The position numbers and the translations under genes were made by a program. A stretch of 64,000 nucleotides of DNA from Streptomyces sp. R28. GTDB taxonomy: Bacteria > Actinomycetota > Actinomycetes > Streptomycetales > Streptomycetaceae. The stretch is taken from NCBI RefSeq assembly GCF_041052385.1, contig NZ_CP163439.1, forward strand, positions 4,763,001 to 4,827,000, in the 5' to 3' direction. The stretch's first letter is position 1; each line of letters begins with the position of its first letter. The notes under the pieces are model-generated. The model was not told the origin of the DNA. It made no database searches and saw nothing but the letters and a program-made list of their open reading frames with translations. Below are positions 1 to 8,837 of this stretch, piece after piece.

Positions 1-34
1 TGGCCCGAAGGACAGCATTCGTTAGGATCGGGCC

Positions 35-1114
35 ATGATTACGAGGGCCATGCATACGAGGACCGAGGAGACGGAGACCGAGGCCGCGGAGGTCGAGGAC
101 CGCGGCTTCCGCCCGCACCGCATCGTCGTCCTGGCCCTCGACGGCGCCCTCCCCTTCGAACTGGGCATCCCGCACCGCATCTTCGGCCGCCCCAAGAACG
201 CTCGCGGGCGGCATCTGTACGAGGTCGTCACCTGTTCGATCCGGCCCCCCGGCCCCGTGCAGACCGACGCCGACTTCGCCATCCAGGTCGAACACGGCCC
301 AGACGCCCTCGCCACCGCCGACACCGTGATCGTCCCGGCGTCGTACGAGCTCGGCCCGGTCTTCGAGGAGGGCGTCCTCACCGCCGAACTGGCCGCCGCG
401 CTCGCCCACATCCGCCCCGGCACCCGGCTCGCCTCGATCTGCACCGGCGTGTACGTCCTGGCCGCCGCCGGCCTCCTCGACGGACGCCCGGCCACCACCC
501 ACTGGGCGGACGCCGAGCGCTTCCAACGGCTGTTCCCGAGGGTCGAGGTCGACGCGGACGTCCTGTTCATCGACGACGGCGACGTACTGACCTCGGCCGG
601 GGTCGCGGCCGGGATCGACCTGTGCCTGCACATGGTCCGCCGCGACCACGGCACGGCGATCGCCAACGAGGTGGCCCGCCGCACGGTCGTACCGCCCCAC
701 CGGGACGGCGGCCAGGCCCAGTACATCCACCGCCCGGTCCCCGACCCCCAGCAGGCGTCCACGACCGCGGCCCGCGCCTGGGCCCTGGGCCGGCTCCACG
801 AACCGATCCAGCTGCGCGACATGGCCGAGCAGGAGGCCATGTCCGTACGGACCTTCACGCGCCGTTTCCGCGAGGAGGTCGGCGTCAGCCCCGGCCAGTG
901 GCTCACCCAGCAGCGTGTCGAACGCGCCCGGCACCTGCTGGAGTCCACCGACCTGTCCGTCGACCAGGTGGCCCGGGACGCCGGCTTCGGCACCGCCCAG
1001 TCGATGCGGCAGCACCTACAGGCGGCGCTAGGTGTCACCCCCACCAGCTATCGGCGCACCTTCCGCGCAGGCGCCGCGCACGACGTCGACACCCAGGACC
1101 TCAGCGGTATTTGA
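35..1114 (+). CDS. GlxA family transcriptional regulator (DJ-1/PfpI + AraC HTH)
   Basis: This is a predicted cytoplasmic DNA-binding regulator of 359 residues. A DJ-1/PfpI-like domain covers about residues 28-195, with the elbow segment SICTGVYVLAAAGLL around Cys136. A C-terminal AraC-type pair of helix-turn-helix motifs covers about 245-345 (RLHEPIQLRDMAEQ, then DQVARDAGFG). In this family the DJ-1 part normally serves as a sensor rather than an enzyme. The ATG at 35 is the first plausible start, and only 34 bases of upstream DNA lie in the window. The 3' end runs 87 bases into the convergent MFS gene. Its ligand and target are unknown; the adjacent exporter is one candidate. Confidence 0.9.
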   Translation: MITRAMHTRTEETETEAAEVEDRGFRPHRIVVLALDGALPFELGIPHRIFGRPKNARGRHLYEVVTCSIRPPGPVQTDADFAIQVEHGPDALATADTVIVPASYELGPVFEEGVLTAELAAALAHIRPGTRLASICTGVYVLAAAGLLDGRPATTHWADAERFQRLFPRVEVDADVLFIDDGDVLTSAGVAAGIDLCLHMVRRDHGTAIANEVARRTVVPPHRDGGQAQYIHRPVPDPQQASTTAARAWALGRLHEPIQLRDMAEQEAMSVRTFTRRFREEVGVSPGQWLTQQRVERARHLLESTDLSVDQVARDAGFGTAQSMRQHLQAALGVTPTSYRRTFRAGAAHDVDTQDLSGI

Positions 1115-2275
1115 GCGGGCCCTGCGGACCTCGCCCCACCAGCCGAGCGCCGTCAGCAGCAGGGTCAGCACCACACCGGCGACCATGGCCGTGGACGGCG
1201 CGACCACCTGGAGCAGGCCGCCGGCGAGGGAGCCCGTCGCCGCGTAGCCCGCGCCCGCGGCCGCGTACATCACGGAGTACCCGGCGGCCAGGGCGCCCGG
1301 CGGCAGGGCCTCGCGCAGCGACAGGTTGCGGGTGATCAGCGCTCCCGACTGCAGTGTGCCCGCCAGGACGAGGGCGACCGCGATCCCGGCCGCCCCCGGT
1401 ATCAGTGCGGCGAGGGCCACAAAGGCCGACATGCCACACATCAGCACCACACTGCGCGCGCGGAGCCGCCCCGGCCACGACCGCAGGCCGTACACGAACG
1501 CCCCGAGCCCCGCCCCCGTCGCCATGCCCGCCAACATCGGGCCGGACCAGCCCACGCCGATGCCGCGCTGCTCGAGCAGGGCGGGCAGGGTGAGTTCGGC
1601 GAGGCCGAGCAGGGTGAGACTGGCCGCGCCCGTGACGTACACCGGCCACGCGCGTATCAGCACGCGGCGTTTCGGCCGGCCGGCCTCGCCCTCCTCTTCC
1701 CCCTTGCCCCAGCCGGCGGGCAGCAGCCAGTGGCCCGCGATCGACGACGCCATCAGGGCGGCCGCGAGGAGCAGCGGCAGCCGGGGCGCCACCCCCAGGG
1801 CGAGACCGGCGACCGCGACCGGGGAGACGGCCCACACGCCCGACATCAGCATCGACTCGGCGGACAGCGCCTGCGCCACGGCACGCTCCGGGACCAGCGA
1901 GGTCAGCAGCGCCCGCTGGCCGCCGGCGGCCGCGGCCGGTGCCGCACCGGCCAGGAACGCGAACGCGCCCAGCACGAGGGGGTGCGCCCCGGCCAGCACC
2001 CCGAGCCCCGTGAAACCCACCGCCCCGCCCGCGAGCCCGAGGGCCAGATGACACCGGCCGCGAGCCGGGTCCAGCCGCATCCCGAGGACCGGGGCGGCGA
2101 TGATCTCGCCGAGCACGTAGGCCGCCGCGAGCGTCGCCCCCAGGGTGTAACCGCCGGGCCGCTCCCGCACCAGGAACACCAGGGCCAACGGCGCCATGGC
2201 GACCGGCATACGAGCGGCGACGGCGGTGCAGGCCCAGATCAGGACCTGCTTGGAGGCGACGTCTCGATAGGTCAT
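1028..2275 (-). CDS. MFS transporter
   Basis: This is a 415-residue integral membrane protein of the major facilitator superfamily with about twelve hydrophobic segments. It begins MTYRDVASKQVLIW and runs through alternating Ala/Leu/Gly-rich helices. Substrate is unknown; efflux of small molecules is the usual inference. The reading frame stays open far upstream, but that part is antisense to the alcohol dehydrogenase gene and has no transporter character, so the ATG at 2275 is chosen. The last 35 or so residues are hydrophilic and lie in the tail-to-tail overlap with the GlxA-type regulator. The shared 3' end makes antisense interference between the two transcripts possible. Confidence 0.88.
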   Translation of the reverse strand: MTYRDVASKQVLIWACTAVAARMPVAMAPLALVFLVRERPGGYTLGATLAAAYVLGEIIAAPVLGMRLDPARGRCHLALGLAGGAVGFTGLGVLAGAHPLVLGAFAFLAGAAPAAAAGGQRALLTSLVPERAVAQALSAESMLMSGVWAVSPVAVAGLALGVAPRLPLLLAAALMASSIAGHWLLPAGWGKGEEEGEAGRPKRRVLIRAWPVYVTGAASLTLLGLAELTLPALLEQRGIGVGWSGPMLAGMATGAGLGAFVYGLRSWPGRLRARSVVLMCGMSAFVALAALIPGAAGIAVALVLAGTLQSGALITRNLSLREALPPGALAAGYSVMYAAAGAGYAATGSLAGGLLQVVAPSTAMVAGVVLTLLLTALGWWGEVRRARSNTAEVLGVDVVRGACAEGAPIAGGGDT

Positions 2276-2370
2276 GGAGACGACGGTAGGCGCAGCCACC
2301 GACAGCACGGCAGCGCGTTTCCGGGCCTGTGGAAAACGGCGCGCAGGGGCCTCGCAAGCCGAGGGGGACC

Positions 2371-3419
<1,049 letters not shown>

Positions 3420-3420
<1 letters not shown>

Positions 3421-4571
3421 CACGCGACCCCCTTGGGTTCCCTCGGCAGCCCGAGCACCCGCTCGGCGATGATCGTGCGCTGAACCTGGTCCGAGCCGCC
3501 GTAGATGGTGTCGGCCCGGGAGAACAGGAACAGCTGCTGCGCCTCGTCGAGTTCGTACGGCGCCGAAGGCGACCACTCCCCGGGCCCGACCGCCGCCACC
3601 GCCCCCCGCACCTGCATCGCCAGCTCCCCGAGCCGCTGATGCCAGCCGCCCCAGAGCAACTTGGCCACACTGGGCGCCCCCGCGTCCCCGGCCCTCCCGA
3701 GCGTGCGCAACGCGTTCCAGCGCATCACCCGCAGCTCGGCCCACTGCCGCACCAGCCGCTCCCGCACGACGGGATCCCCGACCGCACCCGACTCGACGGC
3801 CGCCCGTACCACCCGCCCCAACTCGGCGGCGAACCCGACCTGCTGGGCCAGCGTCGAAACGCCCCGCTCGAACCCGAGCAGGCTCATCGCGACGCGCCAG
3901 CCACCGCCCTCTTCCCCCACGACGTGCTCCACACGCGCGCGTGCCCCGTCGAAGAACACTTCATTGAAGTCACTGGTCCCCGTCAGCTGCCGGATGGGCC
4001 GCACCTCGACGCGCCCCGGCTGATCCATGGGCACGAGCAGGAAAGTCAGCCCGCGATGACGGCTCGACTCCGGGTCGGTACGGGCAAGGACGAAACACCA
4101 GTCGGCCTCATGGGCCAGCGACGTCCAGATCTTCTGCCCGGTGACGCGGTACGACCCGTCCGAACCGAGCTCGGCCCTGGTCCGAACCCCCGCGAGATCC
4201 GACCCCGCACCGGGTTCGCTGTACCCCTGGCACCACAGCTCCTCCCCGGCCGCGATCGCCGGCAGGAACCGCGCCTTCTGCTCCGCGCTGCCGTGCGCGA
4301 TGAGGGTGGGCGCCAGAAGGTTCTCGCCGATATGCCCAGAGCGGGCAGGCGCGGCCGAACGGGCGTACTCCTCGGCCCAGACGACCTGCTGAGTGAGAGT
4401 CGCGGTCCGATTGCCGTACCCGCCCTCACCCCAACCGAGCCCGATCCAACCGGCTTTTCCAAGCACCTTTTCCCAAGTCCGCCGATCCTGAGCGTCCTTG
4501 GCGCGCTCGCCGAGCCACGCCCGCGCTTCCACACGAAACGCCTCGTCCTCCGCCGCAAACCCGAAGTCCAT
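3420..4571 (-). CDS. Acyl-CoA dehydrogenase
   Basis: This full-length 383-residue flavoprotein of the acyl-CoA dehydrogenase family would introduce an alpha,beta double bond into an acyl-CoA. It has the N-terminal helical domain, the FAD-contact segment QGYSEPGAGSDLAG, the WTSLAHEADWCF region of the beta domain, and a C-terminal part with YGGSDQVQRTIIAERVLG. It belongs to the long FadE type common in actinobacterial steroid and branched-chain catabolism. It overlaps the alcohol dehydrogenase gene by one base and follows the SDR gene after a 113-bp gap that holds a Streptomyces intergenic repeat. Its specificity is unknown. Confidence 0.92.
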
Positions 4572-4600
4572 GGGGTCTCCTCTTGATCACCGGCCAGGAA

Positions 4601-4662
4601 CAGCGCCCCTGAAAGGGGCGCGGGGAACTGCGCGACCAGCCACAGACAACCTGCAGCCGCCG
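4601..4662 (+). repeat. Streptomyces intergenic repeat, copy 1
   Basis: The gap between the acyl-CoA dehydrogenase and SDR genes contains GGGGCGCGGGGAACTGCGCG followed by ACCAGCCAC and CTGCAGCCG. It is preceded by a short GCGCCCCTGAAAGGGGCGC hairpin. Related copies lie at 15129-15178 (opposite orientation), 25051-25120 and, as a fragment, 58575-58603. I recognise this as a dispersed family found between genes in many Streptomyces genomes. Confidence 0.7.
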
Positions 4663-4684
4663 ACCAAACCCCACCCCCGAGCTC

Positions 4685-5596
4685 TCAGGCGTTGGGCCGC
4701 GAACCCTCAGCGGCAGCTCGCCGCATCGCCTCCACCCGCTCCAGCATCGGCATCGGATCCACCCCCACCGACCCCGGCAGCACCTCCGCGATCCGCTCCG
4801 GCGTCCAGGAACCCTGGGCATACGCGGAGCGCAGCTCCCGCGGCTGGGCCCACACCGCGATCTTCGGCCCCGCGACCGTGTACACCTGCCCCGTGACCCC
4901 GTACTCCCGAGCAGGATCCGACAACAGGTAGACCACCAACGCGGCGACGTCCTCCGGCTCCCCCATCTCCGCCAACTCCGTGGGAACCCCGGCCGACATC
5001 CGCGTACGAGCCACCGGCGCCACCGCGTTGGCGGTCACCCCGTACCGGTGCAGGCCCAGCGCGGCGCTCCGTACCAGCGAGATGACCCCGCCCTTCGCCG
5101 CGCTGTAGTTCGCCTGCGAGACCGACCCCTGGTGATTGCCGCTGGTGAACCCGATCAAGGTCCCCGCCCCTTGCTTGCGCATCACCGCCGACGCGGCCCG
5201 GAACACCGTGAAGGTCCCCTTCAGATGCGTGGCGACGACCGGGTCCCACTCCTCCTCGGTCATGTTGAACAGCATCCGCTCGCGCAGGATCCCGGCGACA
5301 CACACGACCCCGTCGATCCGCCCGTAGGCCGACACGGCGGCGTCCACGACCCGCTGCCCACCCGCCATCGTGGACACGTCGTCGGCCACCGCGACCGCTT
5401 CGCCGCCCGCCGCCTCGATCTCCTTGACCACGCCTTCGGCGACCTCACTCGTGGGCGAGACCCCGTCCACGGACACGCCGTAGTCGTTGACGACCACCCG
5501 CGCCCCCTCGGCCGCGGCCGCCAGGGCCACCGCCCGCCCGATCCCCCGCCCGGCGCCCGTCACGGCGACGACCTTGCCTGCCAAGAAGTTCCCCAC
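4685..5596 (-). CDS. SDR family oxidoreductase (3-hydroxyacyl-CoA dehydrogenase-like)
   Basis: This 303-residue short-chain dehydrogenase has the cofactor motif TGAGRGIG at 13-20, Ser152, and the catalytic Tyr164/Lys168 in YSAAKGG. The segment GARVVVNDYG resembles the dehydrogenase domain of peroxisomal multifunctional enzyme 2 and its actinobacterial relatives, which oxidise 3-hydroxyacyl-CoA intermediates of steroid side chains or branched acids. It is the first gene of a leftward unit (SDR, acyl-CoA dehydrogenase, alcohol dehydrogenase). The start at 5596 lies just downstream of a palindrome at 5619-5635 that recurs at other genes of this cluster. The family assignment is firm; the pathway role is inferred. 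Confidence 0.9.
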   Translation of the reverse strand: MGNFLAGKVVAVTGAGRGIGRAVALAAAAEGARVVVNDYGVSVDGVSPTSEVAEGVVKEIEAAGGEAVAVADDVSTMAGGQRVVDAAVSAYGRIDGVVCVAGILRERMLFNMTEEEWDPVVATHLKGTFTVFRAASAVMRKQGAGTLIGFTSGNHQGSVSQANYSAAKGGVISLVRSAALGLHRYGVTANAVAPVARTRMSAGVPTELAEMGEPEDVAALVVYLLSDPAREYGVTGQVYTVAGPKIAVWAQPRELRSAYAQGSWTPERIAEVLPGSVGVDPMPMLERVEAMRRAAAEGSRPNA

Positions 5597-5618
5597 GCCC
5601 CGGCCCCTTCCCGCAGTT

Positions 5619-5635
5619 TCTGACGGTCCGTTAGA
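5619..5635. promoter_or_regulatory. TetR-type operator-like palindrome between SDR and cyclase genes
   Basis: TCTGACGGTCCGTTAGA is an almost perfect inverted repeat (half-sites TCTGACGG and TCTAACGG). It sits 23 bp upstream of the SDR start and 57 bp upstream of the divergent cyclase gene. A further half-site CCGTCAGATA lies at 5655-5664. The same motif occurs at 10034-10054 and 10124-10144, which points to one shared repressor. Confidence 0.6.
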
Positions 5636-5691
5636 TTCGATTTGATTCTACGACCCGTCAGATACGCGGAGACAAGCCCCGGGGAGGACTC

Positions 5692-6618
5692 ATGTCACTG
5701 CCGGACGCGTTCCATGAGATCGCCAAGCGCGTGAACAACTGGGGCCGTTGGGGGGCGGACGACGAGATCGGCACTCTCAACCTGATCACCGACGAGGTGG
5801 TCCGCGAGGCCGCCACCTGCGTCCGCACCGGACGCCGCGTCCCCCTCGCGCTCCCCCTGCAACAGGACGGCATACAGACCGGCATGATCCCCGGCCGCGT
5901 CAACCCGCTGCACGCCATGGTGCAGATCAACCAGGAGATCTTCGGCCCGGGAACCGTCGCCTGCAGCGACCACGCCGTGACGATGGGACTGCAGGCCGCG
6001 ACCCACTGGGACGCGCTCACCCATGTCTCCCACTCGGGCCGGCTCTACAACGGCCGCCCCGCATCCACCATCACCCCGCACGGCGGCGCCGAGTTCAGCG
6101 GCATCGACAAGGCGCGGCACATCGTCTCGCGGGGTGTACTGCTGGACGTGGCACGCGCGCGTGGCGTCACGCGGCTCGACGGCGGGCACGCGGTCACACC
6201 GGAGGACCTGGAGGCGGCCGAGGAACTCGCGGGCACACGGGTGCGGGCCGGCGACATCGTGCTCGTACGGACGGGACAGATCCAGGTCTGCCTCGCGGGC
6301 GACAAGCACGGGTACGGCTACCCCTCGCCCGGTCTGTCGATCCGTACACCGGAGTGGTTCCACGCACGCGATGTGGCGGCCGTCGCGAACGACACCCTCA
6401 CATTTGAGATCTTTCCGCCCGAGATCGAGAATCTGTGGCTGCCCGTGCACGCGCTCGACCTGGTGGACATGGGGATGCTCCAGGGTCAGAACTGGAATCT
6501 CGAAGAGTTGTCCACAGCCTGTGGAGAAGCGGGCCGCTACGCGTTCCTGCTGTCGGCGATGCCCGAGCCCTTCGTCGGGGGTACGGGAACTCCCGTGGCA
6601 CCCGTGGCGGTGCTCTGA
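5692..6618 (+). CDS. Cyclase family protein (kynurenine formamidase-like metal hydrolase)
   Basis: This 308-residue protein belongs to the cyclase/formamidase superfamily (PF04199). The metal-site region is THWDALTHVSHSGRLYNG, with His105, Asp107 and His111 as probable ligands. Members hydrolyse amides, esters or cyclic compounds; some open rings in catabolic pathways. The ATG at 5692 has a strong GGGGAGG ribosome site seven bases upstream. It diverges from the SDR gene across the shared palindromic operator, so it is probably induced together with the CoA-ester genes. The physiological substrate is unknown, and annotation as kynurenine formamidase would be an over-call. Confidence 0.88.
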   Translation: MSLPDAFHEIAKRVNNWGRWGADDEIGTLNLITDEVVREAATCVRTGRRVPLALPLQQDGIQTGMIPGRVNPLHAMVQINQEIFGPGTVACSDHAVTMGLQAATHWDALTHVSHSGRLYNGRPASTITPHGGAEFSGIDKARHIVSRGVLLDVARARGVTRLDGGHAVTPEDLEAAEELAGTRVRAGDIVLVRTGQIQVCLAGDKHGYGYPSPGLSIRTPEWFHARDVAAVANDTLTFEIFPPEIENLWLPVHALDLVDMGMLQGQNWNLEELSTACGEAGRYAFLLSAMPEPFVGGTGTPVAPVAVL

Positions 6619-6699
6619 CTAGGTCGGCTGGCGGCGCGGCAGCGATCGCCCCGAGCACGGCACCGCGCGCCGCCATCCGACTCCGGCGCACCCGCCCCA

Positions 6700-6719
6700 T
6701 CTCTCCGGGCCCGGAGAGA
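6700..6719. terminator. 20-bp perfect palindrome, probable terminator
   Basis: TCTCTCCGGGCCCGGAGAGA is an uninterrupted 20-bp palindrome about 80 bp after the cyclase stop. It lies in a 367-bp gene-free stretch between that gene and the convergent HATPase gene (6619-6985). It has no T-tract, as is common for Streptomyces terminators. No convincing gene was found in the rest of the stretch. Confidence 0.45.
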
Positions 6720-6985
6720 ACCGACGCCGAATCACGATCCACGCTCGGCGAGGGCCTCCGTCACCGAAACCCTCGTCGTCCCCTCGCGGCGAATCGCTGA
6801 ACACAAGCGTGATCAACCGGACACGCGGCGTCAACACCCACTCGGGGATTTGTCACTTACGACCCCATTTGTGGAAGGCGCGCACAGAAGCATGCCCGGG
6901 CGCACCGACGCTCGCCCGCACAGGGGCGACAGCGCTTTCTGCAACCGTGCACCGGACCCGGCGTAATTGGCGCGCCGTGCGCCCG

Positions 6986-7462
6986 TCACACCGCTTCGTA
7001 CGCGAGCCCCTCGTACGCCGACGCCCCGCCCCCGTAGGCGGAAGCGGACCCCTGCGACTCCGCCTCGCGGTCCAGTTCGCACCAGATCCGCTTGCCGGCA
7101 CCCTCACAACTCCAGCCCCACCGGTCCGCGAGGCCGTCGACGAGCGCGAGGCCCCGGCCGCCGGTCGCGTCGCCGTCGGCACACCGGGGCACGGGCGCGC
7201 GGTCGCTGCGGTCGGCGACCTCCAGGCGCACGGGGGCGGACTCCTCGGCCGCGCCCGGCAGGGACAGTCGCAGCACGGCCGGACAACCGGTGTGCACCAC
7301 CGCGTTGGTGACCAGTTCGGAGACGAGCAGGATCAGCGTCTCGGCGAGCGGTTCGTCGACCTCTATCCCGGACCCGGCAAGCCGCGAGCGGGCCCACCGC
7401 CGGGCTCGCCCCACCTCAGCGGGGTCGGGCCGGATCTCCAGCTGCACTTGAAGCACCTGCAC
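6986..7462 (-). CDS. ATP-binding protein (RsbW-like HATPase, putative anti-sigma factor)
   Basis: This 158-residue single-domain GHKL ATPase resembles RsbW/SpoIIAB. The N-box lies in ETLILLVSELVTNAVVHTG (about residues 40-58), the D-box is near EVADRSD, and the G-box is TGGRGLALVDGLADRWG. Streptomyces has dozens of these small kinases, which phosphorylate STAS anti-anti-sigma factors or bind sigma factors. The C-terminal 20 residues are Gly/Ala/Tyr-rich and outside the domain. A possible -10 element, TAGGAT, lies about 65 bp upstream on the minus strand. No sigma or STAS gene is adjacent; the nearest STAS protein is at 12.4 kb, so the partner is unknown. Confidence 0.85.
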   Translation of the reverse strand: MQVLQVQLEIRPDPAEVGRARRWARSRLAGSGIEVDEPLAETLILLVSELVTNAVVHTGCPAVLRLSLPGAAEESAPVRLEVADRSDRAPVPRCADGDATGGRGLALVDGLADRWGWSCEGAGKRIWCELDREAESQGSASAYGGGASAYEGLAYEAV

Positions 7463-7667
7463 CGCTCACACCATCCGAACCGGCGGACACTCAGCCCCGC
7501 GCCTCACGAGGGCCACGATCCTAGCCATTCTTTTCATGGCCAGAACAATGGCCAAAGCCAGGGTCACGGAACGTGAATCCCTTAGCTGACAGCATGGTTG
7601 ACGTACAGTCACCCCAACAAGCGCTTCGGGCATATTCCAGCGCGAAGGAGTACCCCTGCGGCATACT

Positions 7668-7847
7668 GTGCGACGCTTGTTGCGGGGAGTCGAACAGGCG
7701 GGGACAGAGAGCCCTCCCGCCCTGCGAGCACTGGCGCGCACCGCCGGATCCGGCGCCGCCTCAAGGGCAACTCCGGCATGGCTCGTGCTCGGAACCACTC
7801 GCATCTCACACAAGGTACCGGAGCGGGCAGTCGACTCCAGGCCGTGA
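7668..7847 (+). CDS. Candidate small protein, 59 residues
   Basis: A short frame opens at GTG 7668 (or CTG 7656, which is better spaced from GAAGGAG at 7644-7650) and reads through to TGA at 7845-7847. The product starts VRRLLRGVEQAG, then carries ALRALARTAGSGAASRATP and ends TTRISHKVPERAVDSRP. The third codon position is not strongly GC-biased, so the case rests on the ribosome site and the protein-like composition. I half-recognise the AGSGAAS...TPAWLVLGTTRISHK pattern from Streptomyces small proteins but cannot confirm it. It diverges from the HATPase gene. Its function is unknown. Confidence 0.35.
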   Translation: MRRLLRGVEQAGTESPPALRALARTAGSGAASRATPAWLVLGTTRISHKVPERAVDSRP

Positions 7848-7955
7848 CGAGTCACGCGTAGGACACAACCCGATATCAACGCTCCGTAATTCCGGTATGC
7901 CACAATCCGCGACACCCGTGCGGACACCGTCGGCGATGCCGCAGACCAGGCCGTC

Positions 7956-8834
7956 TTAGATCGGCTGTGCGAGAAGTTCGGCGGCCATCCTCTCCTCACT
8001 CTCCGTAGCATCGCCCGCACGGTGAGTCCGCACCCAGGCGCGCTTCAGATGCAGGTGGACCTCGAACTCCCAGGTGAATCCCATGCCGCCGTGCACCTGA
8101 AGACAGTCGCGGGCACCCCGCACGGCGGCCTCGTCGGCGAGCAGCCGGGCGGTGTCGATGTCCGCCGCATCGGCGGTGACGGCCGCGGCGTAGACGGCGG
8201 CGCGGGCGGTCTCCGTGCGCACCAGCATCTCCGCGCACAGGTGTTTCACCGCCTGGAAGCCTCCGATCGGCTGCCCGAACTGCTCACGGCCCCGGGCGTG
8301 TTGCACGGCCAGCTCGCACGCGCGCGCGGCGCTGCCGAGCTGCTCGGCGGCGGTCAGGAGTACGGCGACGGGGTCCACGCCGCGGGCCACGGGAACTTGG
8401 TGCAGGGGCGTCAGCGGATCCACCGACCGCAGCGGTACGGCCCCCGCCGCGTCCCCCCGTACGACGTCCGCCTCCGCGAGCCACTCCACCAGCCCGCACG
8501 CGCCGACGTCCGCCACGACCGCCTCCCCGGTGGCCGCGCCCGGCACCTCCCCCGCCGCGAGATGCGTGGCCACCAAGGGCCCGGGCAGCAGCGTCCGCCC
8601 CGCCTCCTCGAAGGCCAACACCGCCTCGGGCAGCCCGAGTCCGACCCCGCCCCGCGCCTCCGGCAGCCGTAGCGCGAAGAAGCCGGCCGCGCCGAGCTCC
8701 CGCCACAGCGCCCGGTCCAGGCGGCCGGGCTCCTCGACGGCGGCCCGCAGCGCCGCGCGGCCGAAGCGCCGTGCCAGCAGCTCCCGCACGCCGTCCCGCA
8801 ACGCCCGCTGGTCCTCGGTTAGTTGGAAACGCAT
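7956..8834 (-). CDS. Short acyl-CoA dehydrogenase (possible beta-type subunit)
   Basis: This 292-residue acyl-CoA dehydrogenase-fold protein is about 90 residues shorter than the usual family member. The N-terminal helical domain (MRFQLTEDQRALRDGVRELL) and C-terminal helical domain (REQFGQPIGGFQAVKHL, QVHGGMGFTWEFEVHLHLKR) are present, but the central beta domain is much reduced and Ala/Val-rich. In actinobacterial steroid catabolism such short proteins pair with a full-length partner encoded next door to make an alpha2beta2 enzyme. It starts 3 bp after the stop of exactly such a partner. The heteromeric arrangement is inferred from this organisation. Confidence 0.88.
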   Translation of the reverse strand: MRFQLTEDQRALRDGVRELLARRFGRAALRAAVEEPGRLDRALWRELGAAGFFALRLPEARGGVGLGLPEAVLAFEEAGRTLLPGPLVATHLAAGEVPGAATGEAVVADVGACGLVEWLAEADVVRGDAAGAVPLRSVDPLTPLHQVPVARGVDPVAVLLTAAEQLGSAARACELAVQHARGREQFGQPIGGFQAVKHLCAEMLVRTETARAAVYAAAVTADAADIDTARLLADEAAVRGARDCLQVHGGMGFTWEFEVHLHLKRAWVRTHRAGDATESEERMAAELLAQPI

Positions 8835-8837
8835 CCG

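Noticed and set aside
5692..6618. Naming the cyclase-family gene kynB (kynurenine formamidase)
   Set aside because: The superfamily covers many substrates and no tryptophan-catabolism gene is nearby.
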